A stretch of DNA of 22,828 bases. It comes from CAZOGW01 sp964579415. GTDB lineage: Bacteria > Actinomycetota > Acidimicrobiia > Spongiisociales > UBA5794. The stretch spans positions 1-22,828 of the forward strand of contig CAZOGW010000042.1 of assembly GCA_964579415.1 (NCBI GenBank). Direction: 5' to 3'. This document shows positions 1 through 7,345 of the stretch, piece by piece. Position 1 is the first letter of the stretch. Every line of letters begins with the position of its first letter. The position numbers were made by a program, and so were the translations under genes. Under the pieces are notes generated by a model. That model was not told the origin of the DNA. It did no database searches and saw nothing but the letters and a program-made list of their open reading frames with translations.

Positions 1-2
1 GC

Positions 3-68
3 GAGTTCGTCGGCGAGTGCGGCGTCAGCGCCACCGGCACCATCGCCCTCCGCGTAGCCGAAGCATAA
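3..68 (+). CDS. 3' end of an unidentified protein-coding gene
   Basis: One frame is open from the window edge to a TAA at 66-68 and encodes 21 residues ending GTIALRVAEA. The gene begins outside the window. It converges on the minus-strand copper-chaperone gene, with only an array of 7-base repeats between the two stop codons. The fragment is too short to identify a family; the GECG stretch contains one cysteine but no recognisable motif. The call rests on reading frame, composition and the tidy convergent layout, so it is moderate to weak. Confidence 0.4.
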   Translation, partial: EFVGECGVSATGTIALRVAEA

Positions 69-72
69 ACAC

Positions 73-101
73 GTACTACGTACTACGTACTACGTACTAC
101 G
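73..101. repeat. GTACTAC heptad array, locus 1
   Basis: Four perfect tandem copies of the 7-base unit GTACTAC run from 73 to 100. They lie between the stop of the plus-strand gene and the stop of the PCuAC gene; the TAG stop of the latter (97-99, minus strand) is formed by the last unit. The same kind of array recurs at 3686-3793, 8943-9102 and 12487-12573. This locus has only one arm. Confidence 0.9.
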
Positions 102-558
102 TTCCCGGCGGGTCGAGCCTGACTTCCACCTCGACGACTTCTTCTCCGGCTGTGGCGAAGGTGAGCCTGAGGGGGAACACGGCACCGGGCGTCAGGGGTG
201 CGGCCAGGTCGACCAGCATCACGTGGAAGCCGCCGGGAGCGAACACGACGGTCTCGCCGTCGGGAACCGGCACCTGGGCCACCGGGCGCATCGTCATGGA
301 GGAGCCCACCGCAACCGTCTCGTGGATCTCGGCCGCCGCGGCCACGGACGGATCCACCGACACCCCGGTAAGCACGTCGCCGCCGGGAGCGGCGATCTCG
401 AGATAGACAGCCCCGGTGGTGACCGCACCCGGCGTGGCACGGGCCCACACGCCGGCGACACTCACACCGCCGTCACCACATGCCGCCAGCATCGCCAAGC
501 AGGCCAGCGCCGCCAGCCAACCTGAGCCCCGGCGCGGCCGCCGTGTCCGGTACGTGAT
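97..558 (-). CDS. PCu(A)C-type periplasmic copper chaperone, lipoprotein
   Basis: Seen: the C-terminal part carries the PCuAC signature, with IHETVAVGSSMTMRPV followed about 20 residues later by GGFHVMLVDL. This gives the spaced His/Met copper ligands (H..M.M and HxM). An arginine-rich start, a hydrophobic stretch and LAAC form a lipoprotein signal, so the product should be anchored outside the membrane. The family delivers Cu(I), often to cytochrome oxidase or copper enzymes. The start is uncertain: no ATG, GTG or TTG lies in frame upstream of the signal peptide until deep inside the neighbouring amidohydrolase gene. The best ribosome site (GGGGAG) is followed six bases later by ATC at 558, which I use as a provisional start (153 residues). 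ATG at 492 would remove the signal peptide. The family call is firm; the start is not. Confidence 0.8.
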   Translation of the reverse strand: MTYRTRRPRRGSGWLAALACLAMLAACGDGGVSVAGVWARATPGAVTTGAVYLEIAAPGGDVLTGVSVDPSVAAAAEIHETVAVGSSMTMRPVAQVPVPDGETVVFAPGGFHVMLVDLAAPLTPGAVFPLRLTFATAGEEVVEVEVRLDPPGT

Positions 559-589
559 CGAGGTCTCCCCTCTCTCCCCTAGCGGCGTC

Positions 590-658
590 CTCGCCCGCCG
601 GCGGCGGGCGAGGTGTGGCCCCGCCTCCCCAAGGGGGAAGCGGGGAGGGCGGGGCCAC
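590..658. terminator. Two adjacent GC-rich hairpins between the amidohydrolase and PCuAC genes
   Basis: Positions 590-612 are a perfect palindrome with 11 paired bases around one central base (CTCGCCCGCCG...). Immediately after, 615-630 (GTGGCCCCGCCTCCCC) pairs with 642-658, with one extra G in the right arm. The pair lies just beyond the amidohydrolase stop in the direction of transcription and before the provisional PCuAC start. There is no T-run, so intrinsic termination is plausible but not proven; a REP-like element or a transcript-stabilising structure would look the same. Confidence 0.5.
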
Positions 659-695
659 GAGGTGTACCGGTGATCGGGGACTCGACGGTGGGTCG

Positions 696-2399
696 CTACT
701 CCTGGAGACCGGCGTACTCGCCCTCGGCGTACACCACCCTGCCGTCGACGATGGTGAGGACCGAGTGAAGGTCCTTGATCTCGTCGTCGGGAACGGTGAA
801 GTAGTCGTCGGACAGGACGATGAGGTCGCCGTAGGTGCCCAGCTCGAGCGAGCCGACCTCGCCCTCCTGGTCCATGAACCACCCGCACTCCACCGTCTGG
901 TGCTTGAGCGCCTCCCAGCGGGTGAGCCGCTGGTTCTCGGGCACGCCCTCGACGCCGGGCAGCAGAGTGTCGCCGGTGACGACGTACCAGAGCCGGAGGA
1001 AGGGGGCCCAGTTGGCAACGTTCATGGCGTCCGACGCCAGGCACATGCGCAGACCCTGCTCCATCGTGGTGCGGAAGCGGGGGCCGTTGCCGCCGTTGCG
1101 GACGTCGGCGAAGGTCAGCGTGTAGCCGATCCCCAGCGCCTGGGCCCGGGCGAGTTGCGTGTCCGTCGGGGTGTCCGCCGACGGGTGGGCGATGCTCCAG
1201 TTCAGGTCGGCGATCGGGTACACCTCGTTGGCTGCCTCGTAACCGTCGAGGTTGCGGTTGTGGTTGCCGACGTGGTGCTCGACACCCAACCGGTTGGCAG
1301 CGGCGTACCGGGTGAACTCCGGGTAGTCGGCGTTGGTGATGACGTCGTTGTCCTCACCGGTGCCCATGTAGCGCAGCATGTCGTCGCCGACGAACCCCAT
1401 CGCGTTGCGGGTGTCCGCCAGCGCCTGCGGGTAGCCGGCGTAGTTGGACGCCATGTGGAAGGCGATGCGCATGTCGAGCTCGCCGGCGCGATGGAGGTGG
1501 AGCACCGACTGGTGGCCGTGCAGTCCTTGGCTCACCTCACCGGGACCTCCCCACGGGGCGGTGTTGCCGTCGGCGTCCTTCCACGCGGTGAGGCCGAGGC
1601 GGTTCGAGGTCGAGATGAAGTCGGCCAGGCAGTCGGCCTGGTACTCGATGCTGTGCGAGTTGAGCTGCTCCAGGACGCTGGCGTTGGCCACGCCGTTGGC
1701 CGGGGCGGTCAGGCGTCCGGTGGCCTGCCCGTTGACAGTCTCCACGCCGGGGTCTCCCGGGTTGAGCCCGAGCCGGGTGAGGGCGGCCTGGTTGACCTGT
1801 ACGCCGGAGAAGCCTGATGCCTGGACGTAGAGCGGGTTGACCGGGCTGGCGGCGTTGAGCTCGGCGATGGTGAACATGCCGGGCGTGTCGAGCTGGTTGA
1901 CGTTCCACCCGCCCGACGTGGTCCAGATCCACTTGTCGTCCGGGAGCTGGGCCGCCTTGTCGGCGTAGCCCTGCAGAGCCGCAGCGCGGGTGGTTACGAG
2001 ATCCTGGCGCACCGTCTGGCTGAAGCAGTGGTAGCCGTTGCGGAGTCCGTGGATGTGGCCGTCGATGAGGCCGGGGAGGACGCGGCGGCCCTTCAGGTCG
2101 ACGACGGTCGTTTCCTCGTTGATCACCCTGTTGACGAATGCCCTGGCCCCGTAGGCCACCACCTTGCCGTCACGCAGGGCGATCGAGTCCACGTACTGGA
2201 CCGTCGGATCGTCGACGCCGTCGGTGATGATGGTGATCTTGCCGTTCTGCAGCACGTAGTCGGCCATGGTGCGGTCCACCTGGTTGGCGGGCGCCCCGCG
2301 CTGGGCCCACGCCGCGACCGGCAGGCTCAGCAACACCAGACATGTCACGATCCCGGCGATCAACCAATGGCGTGATACCCGCCTGTTGAAAATGGTCAC
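696..2399 (-). CDS. Secreted amidohydrolase family 3 (YtcJ-like) metal-dependent hydrolase
   Basis: 567 residues. The GTG start at 2399 follows AGGAGG by nine bases and opens a signal peptide (arginines, a hydrophobic core, LPVAAWA, likely cut after residue 32), so the enzyme probably acts outside the cytoplasm. The longer frame upstream runs across the operators and is not coding. DLKGRRVLPGLIDGHIHG (around 101-118) holds the HxH metal ligands of the amidohydrolase superfamily at about His115 and His117. Later GLTAWKDADG and GVEHHVGNHN fit the TIM-barrel of the YtcJ/NfdA branch. Members hydrolyse amide or related C-N bonds of varied small molecules; the substrate here is unknown. It has its own promoter and lies directly downstream of the LacI-type regulator gene at 2610-3635, whose presumed operators sit in that promoter, which suggests an inducible catabolic role. 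Confidence 0.87.
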   Translation of the reverse strand: MTIFNRRVSRHWLIAGIVTCLVLLSLPVAAWAQRGAPANQVDRTMADYVLQNGKITIITDGVDDPTVQYVDSIALRDGKVVAYGARAFVNRVINEETTVVDLKGRRVLPGLIDGHIHGLRNGYHCFSQTVRQDLVTTRAAALQGYADKAAQLPDDKWIWTTSGGWNVNQLDTPGMFTIAELNAASPVNPLYVQASGFSGVQVNQAALTRLGLNPGDPGVETVNGQATGRLTAPANGVANASVLEQLNSHSIEYQADCLADFISTSNRLGLTAWKDADGNTAPWGGPGEVSQGLHGHQSVLHLHRAGELDMRIAFHMASNYAGYPQALADTRNAMGFVGDDMLRYMGTGEDNDVITNADYPEFTRYAAANRLGVEHHVGNHNRNLDGYEAANEVYPIADLNWSIAHPSADTPTDTQLARAQALGIGYTLTFADVRNGGNGPRFRTTMEQGLRMCLASDAMNVANWAPFLRLWYVVTGDTLLPGVEGVPENQRLTRWEALKHQTVECGWFMDQEGEVGSLELGTYGDLIVLSDDYFTVPDDEIKDLHSVLTIVDGRVVYAEGEYAGLQE

Positions 2400-2534
2400 G
2401 ATGGAATTCCTCCTAGCTCCACCTGGATACAACAAATCCCCCTGGGCTCTCCCACTCCCATGGACCGGCGGGCTGCCGATGCCTGCCCGCCGGAAGGCTC
2501 CCTCCTTCCATGCGCTGCGCACGCGACCACGGAT

Positions 2535-2573
2535 GGCAAACGATTGGCGCGGGCCAGTTGCAAACGATTGCTA
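2535..2573. promoter_or_regulatory. Two LacI-type operators before the amidohydrolase gene
   Basis: GGCAAACGATTGGC (2535-2548) and TTGCAAACGATTGCTA (2558-2573) share the core GCAAACGATTG, centred 24 bases apart and so roughly on the same DNA face. A central CG inside a near-palindrome is the usual LacI-family operator form. They lie immediately downstream of the predicted -10 box, an arrangement suited to repression. The same core occurs at 8763-8774 and, as GAAATCGATTGT, at 3639-3650. The regulator encoded at 2610-3635 is the obvious candidate; this assignment is inferred. Confidence 0.75.
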
Positions 2574-2576
2574 CGG

Positions 2577-2606
2577 ACTCTAGAGACATCCATCCCGGCC
2601 CGTCAA
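2577..2606 (-). promoter_or_regulatory. Predicted promoter of the amidohydrolase gene
   Basis: On the minus strand TTGACG (2601-2606) is followed after 18 bases by TAGAGT (2577-2582), close to sigma-70-type -35 and -10 boxes. The -35 box begins four bases after the stop codon of the regulator gene, and the predicted start of transcription falls in the first operator. The leader is about 170 bases long. Confidence 0.6.
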
Positions 2607-2609
2607 GGG

Positions 2610-3635
2610 CTACTGGCCCCGCGGCGGGCCGGTCGAGGCGCGAACGGTCAGCGTCGGGCTGAGGCGGATGGATGCGACCGGCTCGGCGTCGGTGGCGAGG
2701 AGGCTGAGGAGGGAGGCGGCAGCCTGGCGGCCCATCTGGCGGTAAGGGACGCTGACCGCGGTCATCGGTGGCTGCATCAGGTCGAGGAAGGGGATGTCGT
2801 TGTAACCGGTGACGGACACGTCGACCGCCACCTCCTTACCCAGATCCCGGATGGCGCGGTAGCAGCCCAGCCCGAGCAGGTCGTTGCCGGCGACGATGGC
2901 GGTCAACTCCGGGCGCCGCTCGAGCAGGCGCAGCGCCGCCTGGTGCCCCGGCTCCACCTGGAACCAGTTGGCCTCCTCGATGAGGTCGGAGGCGACGGGC
3001 CGGCCGGCGGCGTGCATCCACGACACGAAGGCCCGGCGGCGTCCCAGCCCGGTGGACAGGCCCGCCGGGCCGGCCACGTGCCCGATGTGCTCGTGGCCCA
3101 GCGCCAGCAGGTGCTCGACGGCCAGCCCGACGCCGGCGTGATCGTCGCCGACCACGGAGGGGACGCCTTCGTTCTCCGAGGACCTGTTGACCAGCACCAC
3201 CATCACCCCCCGCTCCCGCAGCTCGGAGATGAGGGTGTCGCCCCGGGTCGCCGTCGCCAGGATGAGCCCGTCGACGCGCCGCTCCACCATGTCGGTCACC
3301 ACCGTCTCGGTGTGGTCGACGCCGCGGTCGGCGTTGCCGATGAGCAGCGAGTACCCGGCCTCCACCAGCACCGCCTCGGCGCCGGCGATGATGGGACCGA
3401 AGAGAGGGTTCTCCACGTCGGGGATGACCACTCCCACCGACATGGTCCGGTTGGTGCGCAGGCCCCGGCCCAGCGGGTGGGGCCGGTACCCCAGCGCCCG
3501 AGCCGCTGCGGTGACCTTCTCCACCGTCTCCGGGTTGACCACCGTCGCCGTACGCGGGTTGAGAGCCCGCGAGGCCGTGGACACATGCACCCCCGAGACC
3601 CGGGCAACATCCTTGAGTGTGGGTCGGTCGATCAT
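2610..3635 (-). CDS. LacI-family transcriptional regulator (first of two)
   Basis: 341 residues, the usual LacI-family length. The N-terminus has the helix-turn-helix and hinge (LKDVARVSGVHVSTASRAL, about residues 7-25, then ALGYRPHPLGRGLRT). The rest is a periplasmic-binding-protein-like sensor: VGVVIPDVENPLFGPIIAG, RRVDGLILATA, VGDDHAGVGLAVEHLLALGH, AIVAGNDLLGLG and SVTGYNDIPF. The ATG at 3635 lacks a strong ribosome site, and a presumed operator overlaps that region, which suggests self-repression. It is the gene directly upstream of the amidohydrolase. The operators around it (core GCAAACGATTG) are of a different type from those of the second LacI protein, so it probably controls the amidohydrolase and, with the second regulator, the ABC importer. 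The inducer cannot be read from the sequence. Confidence 0.93.
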   Translation of the reverse strand: MIDRPTLKDVARVSGVHVSTASRALNPRTATVVNPETVEKVTAAARALGYRPHPLGRGLRTNRTMSVGVVIPDVENPLFGPIIAGAEAVLVEAGYSLLIGNADRGVDHTETVVTDMVERRVDGLILATATRGDTLISELRERGVMVVLVNRSSENEGVPSVVGDDHAGVGLAVEHLLALGHEHIGHVAGPAGLSTGLGRRRAFVSWMHAAGRPVASDLIEEANWFQVEPGHQAALRLLERRPELTAIVAGNDLLGLGCYRAIRDLGKEVAVDVSVTGYNDIPFLDLMQPPMTAVSVPYRQMGRQAAASLLSLLATDAEPVASIRLSPTLTVRASTGPPRGQ

Positions 3636-3638
3636 CTT

Positions 3639-3650
3639 GAAATCGATTGT
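3639..3650. promoter_or_regulatory. Presumed autoregulatory operator of the first LacI gene
   Basis: GAAATCGATTGT lies four bases upstream of the regulator's ATG. It matches GCAAACGATTGC at most positions, including the central CGATTG. Binding here would cover the ribosome-site and early leader region. The match is imperfect, so confidence is moderate. Confidence 0.55.
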
Positions 3651-3685
3651 TGCATGAACTTCCGACGTGGTGGGCTATGAAAGCG

Positions 3686-3793
3686 GTACTTGGTACGTGG
3701 TACTTGGTATCTGGCGACCACTGCAGGAGCCTCCTGGCAGATCAAGACAGGCCCGCTCCGCATACCAAGTACCTAATACCAAGTACCAAGTAC
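3686..3793. repeat. GTACNNN heptad array, locus 2 (two facing arms)
   Basis: The left arm (3686-3713) is GTACTTG, GTACGTG, GTACTTG, GTATCTG. The right arm (3762-3793) is ATACCAA, GTACCTA, ATACCAA, GTACCAA and the start of GTACGGG. The right arm is close to the reverse complement of the left (TACTTGGTA against TACCAAGTA), so the locus can form a long hairpin around a spacer of about 48 bases. It lies between the upstream side of the first LacI gene and the downstream end of livM. Confidence 0.88.
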
Positions 3794-3838
3794 GGGCTTC
3801 CGCCGGGGAGCCCGGCACGGGCTCCCCGGCGGGAGCCC
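3794..3838. terminator. 20-base-pair hairpin abutting the livM stop codon
   Basis: 3794-3813 and 3819-3838 are inverted copies of 20 bases with a single G-T mismatch and a five-base loop GGCAC. The right arm ends on the first plus-strand base of the livM stop codon (3838-3840, minus strand). The hairpin is very stable, directly follows the operon in the direction of transcription and is followed by the heptad array. No T-run is present, so termination or protection of the 3' end of the mRNA are both possible. Confidence 0.7.
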
Positions 3839-4875
3839 TAATCCCAATCCAGCCATGAGGGCAGTCGCTTCTTCGCTCTCAGGGTCCCCACTATGCCGCC
3901 GGGGAAGAAGAGGAGCACGGAGACCAGCAGGATGCCGGCGATGACGATGTTGATCTCGCTGGAGCCGAACTGGATGGTGCTGAACTCGTTGATGGTCAGG
4001 ATGAGCGCCGCCCCCAGCACCGGTCCGGCAACCGTGCCCCGGCCGCCGATGATGGCCATCAGCACCATCTGTGCCGAGATGGCGACGGTGAAGAACAGCG
4101 TGGGCCGGACGAACGCCAGCGAGTAGCCCCAGATGGCCCCGACGACCCCGACGAAGAAGGCGCTGATGGCGAAGGCGACGATCTTGTAGAGGCGGGTGGG
4201 GACACCGGCCACCTCGGCCTTGGTCTCGTCGGCGGCGATGGCGCGCAGGCCCAGACCGAACTTGGAGTGGGCCACCCGGTACGCCAGCAGGACCGCACCG
4301 GTGGCGGCGATGAGCATGGCGTAATAGAAGGGCGCCTTGAGCCAGTCCTGCGAGAACGGCAGCGGTGGCAGGGGGAGCCCGGCGGTACCGCCCGCCCACT
4401 TCCAATTGTCGAAGATGAGCAGCACCATGAAGAGCAGGGCGATGGTGGAGATGATGAAAGCGGGGCCCCGGGTCCGCAGCGTGATCAGGCCCACCGCCAG
4501 ACCGACGAGGACGGCCACCACGCCACCGGCGACGGCGGTGAGGAAGGGCGACACCCCCCATTGGTAGAGCAGGATGGCGGAGGTGTAGCCGCCGATGCCG
4601 AGGAAGACGGCATGGCCCAGCGAGATGTAGCCGGCGAAGCCGCCGAGGATGTTCCAGCTCGACGACATCGCCACCCACATCAGGGCGTTGGTGACGAGTT
4701 GCATCACGTAGTTGTACGGGGCCCCGATCACGGGGCGCAGCAGCGGCAGGGCCAGGAGCGCCGCGGCGAGGCCACCGGCGACCACCAAACGGGAGCGTCC
4801 CGGCTTCTGGCGGTCCTGGGCAGCCGGGATCTCCTCCGCCTCGATGTCGGCGGCACCGGCCCGATCCTCGATCAT
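3838..4875 (-). CDS. livM: Branched-chain amino acid-type ABC importer, permease LivM
   Basis: 345 residues, many in hydrophobic membrane segments. After a charged cytoplasmic N-terminus of about 30 residues come segments with the LivM signatures SSWNILGGFAGYISLGHAVF, ITLRTRGPAFIISTIALLF, AYRVAHSKFGLGLRAIAADE, AEVAGVPTRLYKIVAFAISA and AIIGGRGTVAGPVLGAAL. It forms the transport channel with LivH. The ATG at 4875 overlaps the livH stop by four bases (ATGA), so the two are translationally coupled; the open frame running further upstream is only the reverse side of livH. It is the last gene of the transporter operon. In this context the transported solute need not be an amino acid. Confidence 0.93.
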   Translation of the reverse strand: MIEDRAGAADIEAEEIPAAQDRQKPGRSRLVVAGGLAAALLALPLLRPVIGAPYNYVMQLVTNALMWVAMSSSWNILGGFAGYISLGHAVFLGIGGYTSAILLYQWGVSPFLTAVAGGVVAVLVGLAVGLITLRTRGPAFIISTIALLFMVLLIFDNWKWAGGTAGLPLPPLPFSQDWLKAPFYYAMLIAATGAVLLAYRVAHSKFGLGLRAIAADETKAEVAGVPTRLYKIVAFAISAFFVGVVGAIWGYSLAFVRPTLFFTVAISAQMVLMAIIGGRGTVAGPVLGAALILTINEFSTIQFGSSEINIVIAGILLVSVLLFFPGGIVGTLRAKKRLPSWLDWD

Positions 4876-5744
4876 GCCGCCACCTCCTTCCCGAACAGTC
4901 CGTGCGGCCGCACCATGAGGATGGCGAACAGCGCCGCGTAGAAGGTCATCGAGCCCCAGCCGGGCCCGACGTAGTCCACCACGAACGAGCTGGCGACACC
5001 GAGGATCACCGCACCGACGACGGCGCCCTTGAGGCTCCCCATACCGCCGAGGACCACCAGGGCCAGCAGCATGGCGATCCACTGCCAGTGGCGGAAGGGG
5101 TAGAAGGGGAAGAGGTAGCTCATGGTCGCCCCGGAGGCGCCCGCCAGCGCGGTGCTGATGCCGAACGCGATGGCGGACACCCGGCGCACGTTGACACCTA
5201 CGAGCTGGGCCGCCGCCCGATTCTGCATGGTGGCCCGGATCGCCCGACCGGTGCGGGAGAGCCGGAGGAACAACCACAGCGCCACCAGCAACACGACGGA
5301 GAGGGCCGCGGCGTAAAGCTGGCCCTTGGGGACGATGATGCTGCCGAGGATGAAGGCGTCGGTCGCATAGACCGGGTCGGCGTTGCGGAAGATCCCGGTG
5401 AAGACGTACCCGAGGCCTCCCTCGATGATGATGGCGATGCCGAACGTGAGCAGCACCGTCATCTCCACGAACCGCTTGCTGCCCTCGATGCGGGGAAACA
5501 GCAGCAGGTAGATGCCCACCCCCATCAGGAACATGAACGGCATGATGAACAGGATCGACACCAGCGGATCGATGCCGAGCTCCTGGAAGGCGTAGTAGGC
5601 GATGTAGGCGGCGCCGACGATGAACACGGCGTGGGCCAGGTTGACGATGCGCATGACACCGAACGCCAGGGTGAGCCCGGTGGCCATCAGGGCATAGACG
5701 CCCGCCAGCAGCAGCCCGAAGATGATCACCTGGAGGAGGTGCAT
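4872..5744 (-). CDS. livH: Branched-chain amino acid-type ABC importer, permease LivH
   Basis: 290 residues, mostly transmembrane. Family features include LLAGVYALMATGLTLAFGVM at the N-terminus, RIVNLAHAVFIVGAAYIAYY, LSRTGRAIRATMQNRAAAQL (the cytoplasmic loop that contacts the ATPase), VSAIAFGISTALAGASG, VVLGGMGSLKGAVVGAVILG and the ending VRPHGLFGKE. The ATG at 5744 shares one base with the livF stop (TGATG), which implies coupled translation. It pairs with LivM to form the membrane channel for the lipoprotein encoded at 7346-8704. Confidence 0.94.
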   Translation of the reverse strand: MHLLQVIIFGLLLAGVYALMATGLTLAFGVMRIVNLAHAVFIVGAAYIAYYAFQELGIDPLVSILFIMPFMFLMGVGIYLLLFPRIEGSKRFVEMTVLLTFGIAIIIEGGLGYVFTGIFRNADPVYATDAFILGSIIVPKGQLYAAALSVVLLVALWLFLRLSRTGRAIRATMQNRAAAQLVGVNVRRVSAIAFGISTALAGASGATMSYLFPFYPFRHWQWIAMLLALVVLGGMGSLKGAVVGAVILGVASSFVVDYVGPGWGSMTFYAALFAILMVRPHGLFGKEVAA

Positions 5745-6481
5745 CAGGTGGCCCCTTCCGGCTCGACTGCCTTGCCCAGATACAGCTCACGGATGCGGGG
5801 GTCGGCCAGGATGGTGCCGGCGGGGCCCTCGAAGCGGCAGATGCCCAGGTCGAGCACGATGCCCCATTCGGCGACCTCGAGGCCGCGCACCGCGTTCTGC
5901 TCGACGATCACGATGGTCATTCCCATGCCTGCCAGGTCGGCCACCGCGGCGAAGATCTCGTCGGCCACCTGCGGGGCCAGCCCCAGGCTGGGTTCGTCGA
6001 GCATGAGAACCTTGGGCTCGATCATCAGCGCCCGGCCCAGGGCCAGCATCTGCTGCTGGCCTCCTGACATCTTGCCGGCGTCCTGGTTGGACCGCTCGGC
6101 GAGGATGGGGAACATCTCGAAGACACGTTCCATCCGGGTGGCGATGAGGGCCTTGTCCCTCACCAGGTAGGCGCCCATGACGAGGTTCTCCCGCACGCTC
6201 ATCTCCGGGAAGACGGCCTGGTCCTGGGGAACGAAGCAGATGCCGGCGGAGAGGATCTGATCGGGACGTGCCCGCTTGAAGGCGTCACCCTGGAACACCA
6301 CCTGGCCGCTGCGGGGCCGCAGCAACCCCGAGATGACCTTGAGCAGTGTGGACTTGCCGGCGCCGTTGGGACCGATGACGCAGTGCGAACGGCCCTCCTC
6401 GATCTGGAGGCTCATCCCCTTGAGGATGTCCGGCCCGGCCCCGTAGCCGGCGTGGACATCGTGCAGCTCGAGGAGGGCCAT
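5744..6481 (-). CDS. livF: Branched-chain amino acid-type ABC importer, ATP-binding protein LivF
   Basis: 245 residues. It has Walker A GPNGAGKST (37-45), the signature KMSGGQQQMLALGRAL (MSGGQ at 138-142), Walker B VLMLDEPSLGLAP (from 158) and VEQN in place of the H-loop, which is typical of LivF. The ending DPRIRELYLGK is also characteristic. I chose ATG 6481, four bases after GGGGAGGG; GTG at 6484 is possible but too close to that site. The start overlaps the livG stop. It powers import together with LivG. Confidence 0.94.
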   Translation of the reverse strand: MALLELHDVHAGYGAGPDILKGMSLQIEEGRSHCVIGPNGAGKSTLLKVISGLLRPRSGQVVFQGDAFKRARPDQILSAGICFVPQDQAVFPEMSVRENLVMGAYLVRDKALIATRMERVFEMFPILAERSNQDAGKMSGGQQQMLALGRALMIEPKVLMLDEPSLGLAPQVADEIFAAVADLAGMGMTIVIVEQNAVRGLEVAEWGIVLDLGICRFEGPAGTILADPRIRELYLGKAVEPEGAT

Positions 6482-7218
6482 CACACCCTCCCCAGGTAGG
6501 CGGCGAGGACCCGCTGGTCGGACTGGACCTCGGTGGGGGTCCCGTGGAGGAGCACCTCGCCGTGGGCCATCACCACCACCGAGTCGCTGATGTCCATCAC
6601 CATGTCCATGTTGTGCTCGACGATGAGGAAGGTGATCCCGTCGCCGTTGAGCTGCTTGATCCTGGCGACCATTCGCGCCAGCAGGGATGGGTTGATGCCA
6701 CCGGCGGGCTCGTCGAGCAGCACCAGGCGGGGCCCGGCCATGAGCACCGCCGCCAGCTCGAGTAGCTTGCGCTGGCCGTAGGAGAGGACCTCGGCGTTGG
6801 TGTGGGCGTACTGGGCGATGCCGACGAACTCGAGGAGCCGCATGGCCCGCTCGGTCTCGTGGTCGAGCATGCGGGAGCCGAGCATGTCGCGCAGCTTTCC
6901 GGTGGACGAGCCGACCACCATGTTCTCCAGCACGGTCATGTCACCCAGCGTGCGGGTCACCTGGAAGGTGCGGCCGATGCCGAGCCGGGTCAGCTTGTGG
7001 GGCATCTTGCCGGTCACGTTCTGGCCGAGGAACGTCACCGAACCCGAATCGGGCGGCAATACGTTGGTGATCAGGTTGAACACCGTGGTCTTGCCGGCGC
7101 CGTTGGGCCCGATCAGCGACGTGATCGACCCTTCCTCGATGGAGAAGCTGACGTCCTTGACGGCGTGGATACCACCGAACCGCTTGTCGATGTGGGACAC
7201 GTCCAGCATCACCGCCAT
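6481..7218 (-). CDS. livG: Branched-chain amino acid-type ABC importer, ATP-binding protein LivG
   Basis: 245 residues. Walker A GPNGAGKTT (37-45), Q-loop Gln86 in GIGRTFQVTR, signature LSYGQRKLLELA (145-156), Walker B LVLLDEPAGGINP (from 165) and the H-loop His202 in VEHNMDMVM are all intact. The ATG at 7218 follows GGGAGG. It is the first gene after the binding-protein gene, separated by 127 bases that contain a hairpin, so the ATPases and permeases are probably made at lower levels than the binding protein. LivG and LivF are expected to form the ATPase pair. Confidence 0.94.
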   Translation of the reverse strand: MAVMLDVSHIDKRFGGIHAVKDVSFSIEEGSITSLIGPNGAGKTTVFNLITNVLPPDSGSVTFLGQNVTGKMPHKLTRLGIGRTFQVTRTLGDMTVLENMVVGSSTGKLRDMLGSRMLDHETERAMRLLEFVGIAQYAHTNAEVLSYGQRKLLELAAVLMAGPRLVLLDEPAGGINPSLLARMVARIKQLNGDGITFLIVEHNMDMVMDISDSVVVMAHGEVLLHGTPTEVQSDQRVLAAYLGRV

Positions 7219-7298
7219 GGCGCCTCCCTGCCTCGCGGGTCCCTGTCGCCTTCGCCAACCATGCCTGCCACCAACTCCCCCCTACCTCAGACAGTAGC

Positions 7299-7328
7299 GA
7301 TGGGGCACCGGGCGGCCGGTGCCCCATC
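7299..7328. terminator. Perfect hairpin between the binding-protein and livG genes
   Basis: 7299-7311 (GATGGGGCACCGG) pairs perfectly with 7316-7328 around a GCGG loop. It begins 18 bases after the stop of the binding-protein gene in the direction of transcription and has no T-run. Such a structure between a binding-protein gene and its permease genes commonly lowers read-through or protects the upstream mRNA, giving excess binding protein. That role is inferred here. Confidence 0.65.
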
Positions 7329-7345
7329 CATGTCGTTCCTGCTTC

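Noticed and set aside
97..1044. A 315-residue version of the PCuAC protein starting at 1044
   Set aside because: The upstream part overlaps the amidohydrolase gene on the same strand in another frame and runs through two hairpins; it would also bury the lipoprotein signal.
2400..2522. An N-terminal extension of the amidohydrolase up to 2522
   Set aside because: The GTG at 2399 has AGGAGG at good spacing and opens directly into a signal peptide; the extension would place the signal internally.
2400..2609. Possible small genes in the amidohydrolase leader
   Set aside because: The short frames have no ribosome sites or conserved features; the region is explained by the promoter and operators.
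3686..3793. Facing repeat arms considered as terminal inverted repeats of a mobile element
   Set aside because: The interval holds no coding sequence and no target-site duplication was seen, so a self-mobile element is not supported.
3838..5790. A 650-residue open frame on the minus strand, looking like a fused LivH-LivM protein
   Set aside because: Only its last 345 residues are LivM. The first 305 are the off-frame shadow of livH, rich in Arg/His/Pro; livM starts at 4875 with an ATGA overlap.
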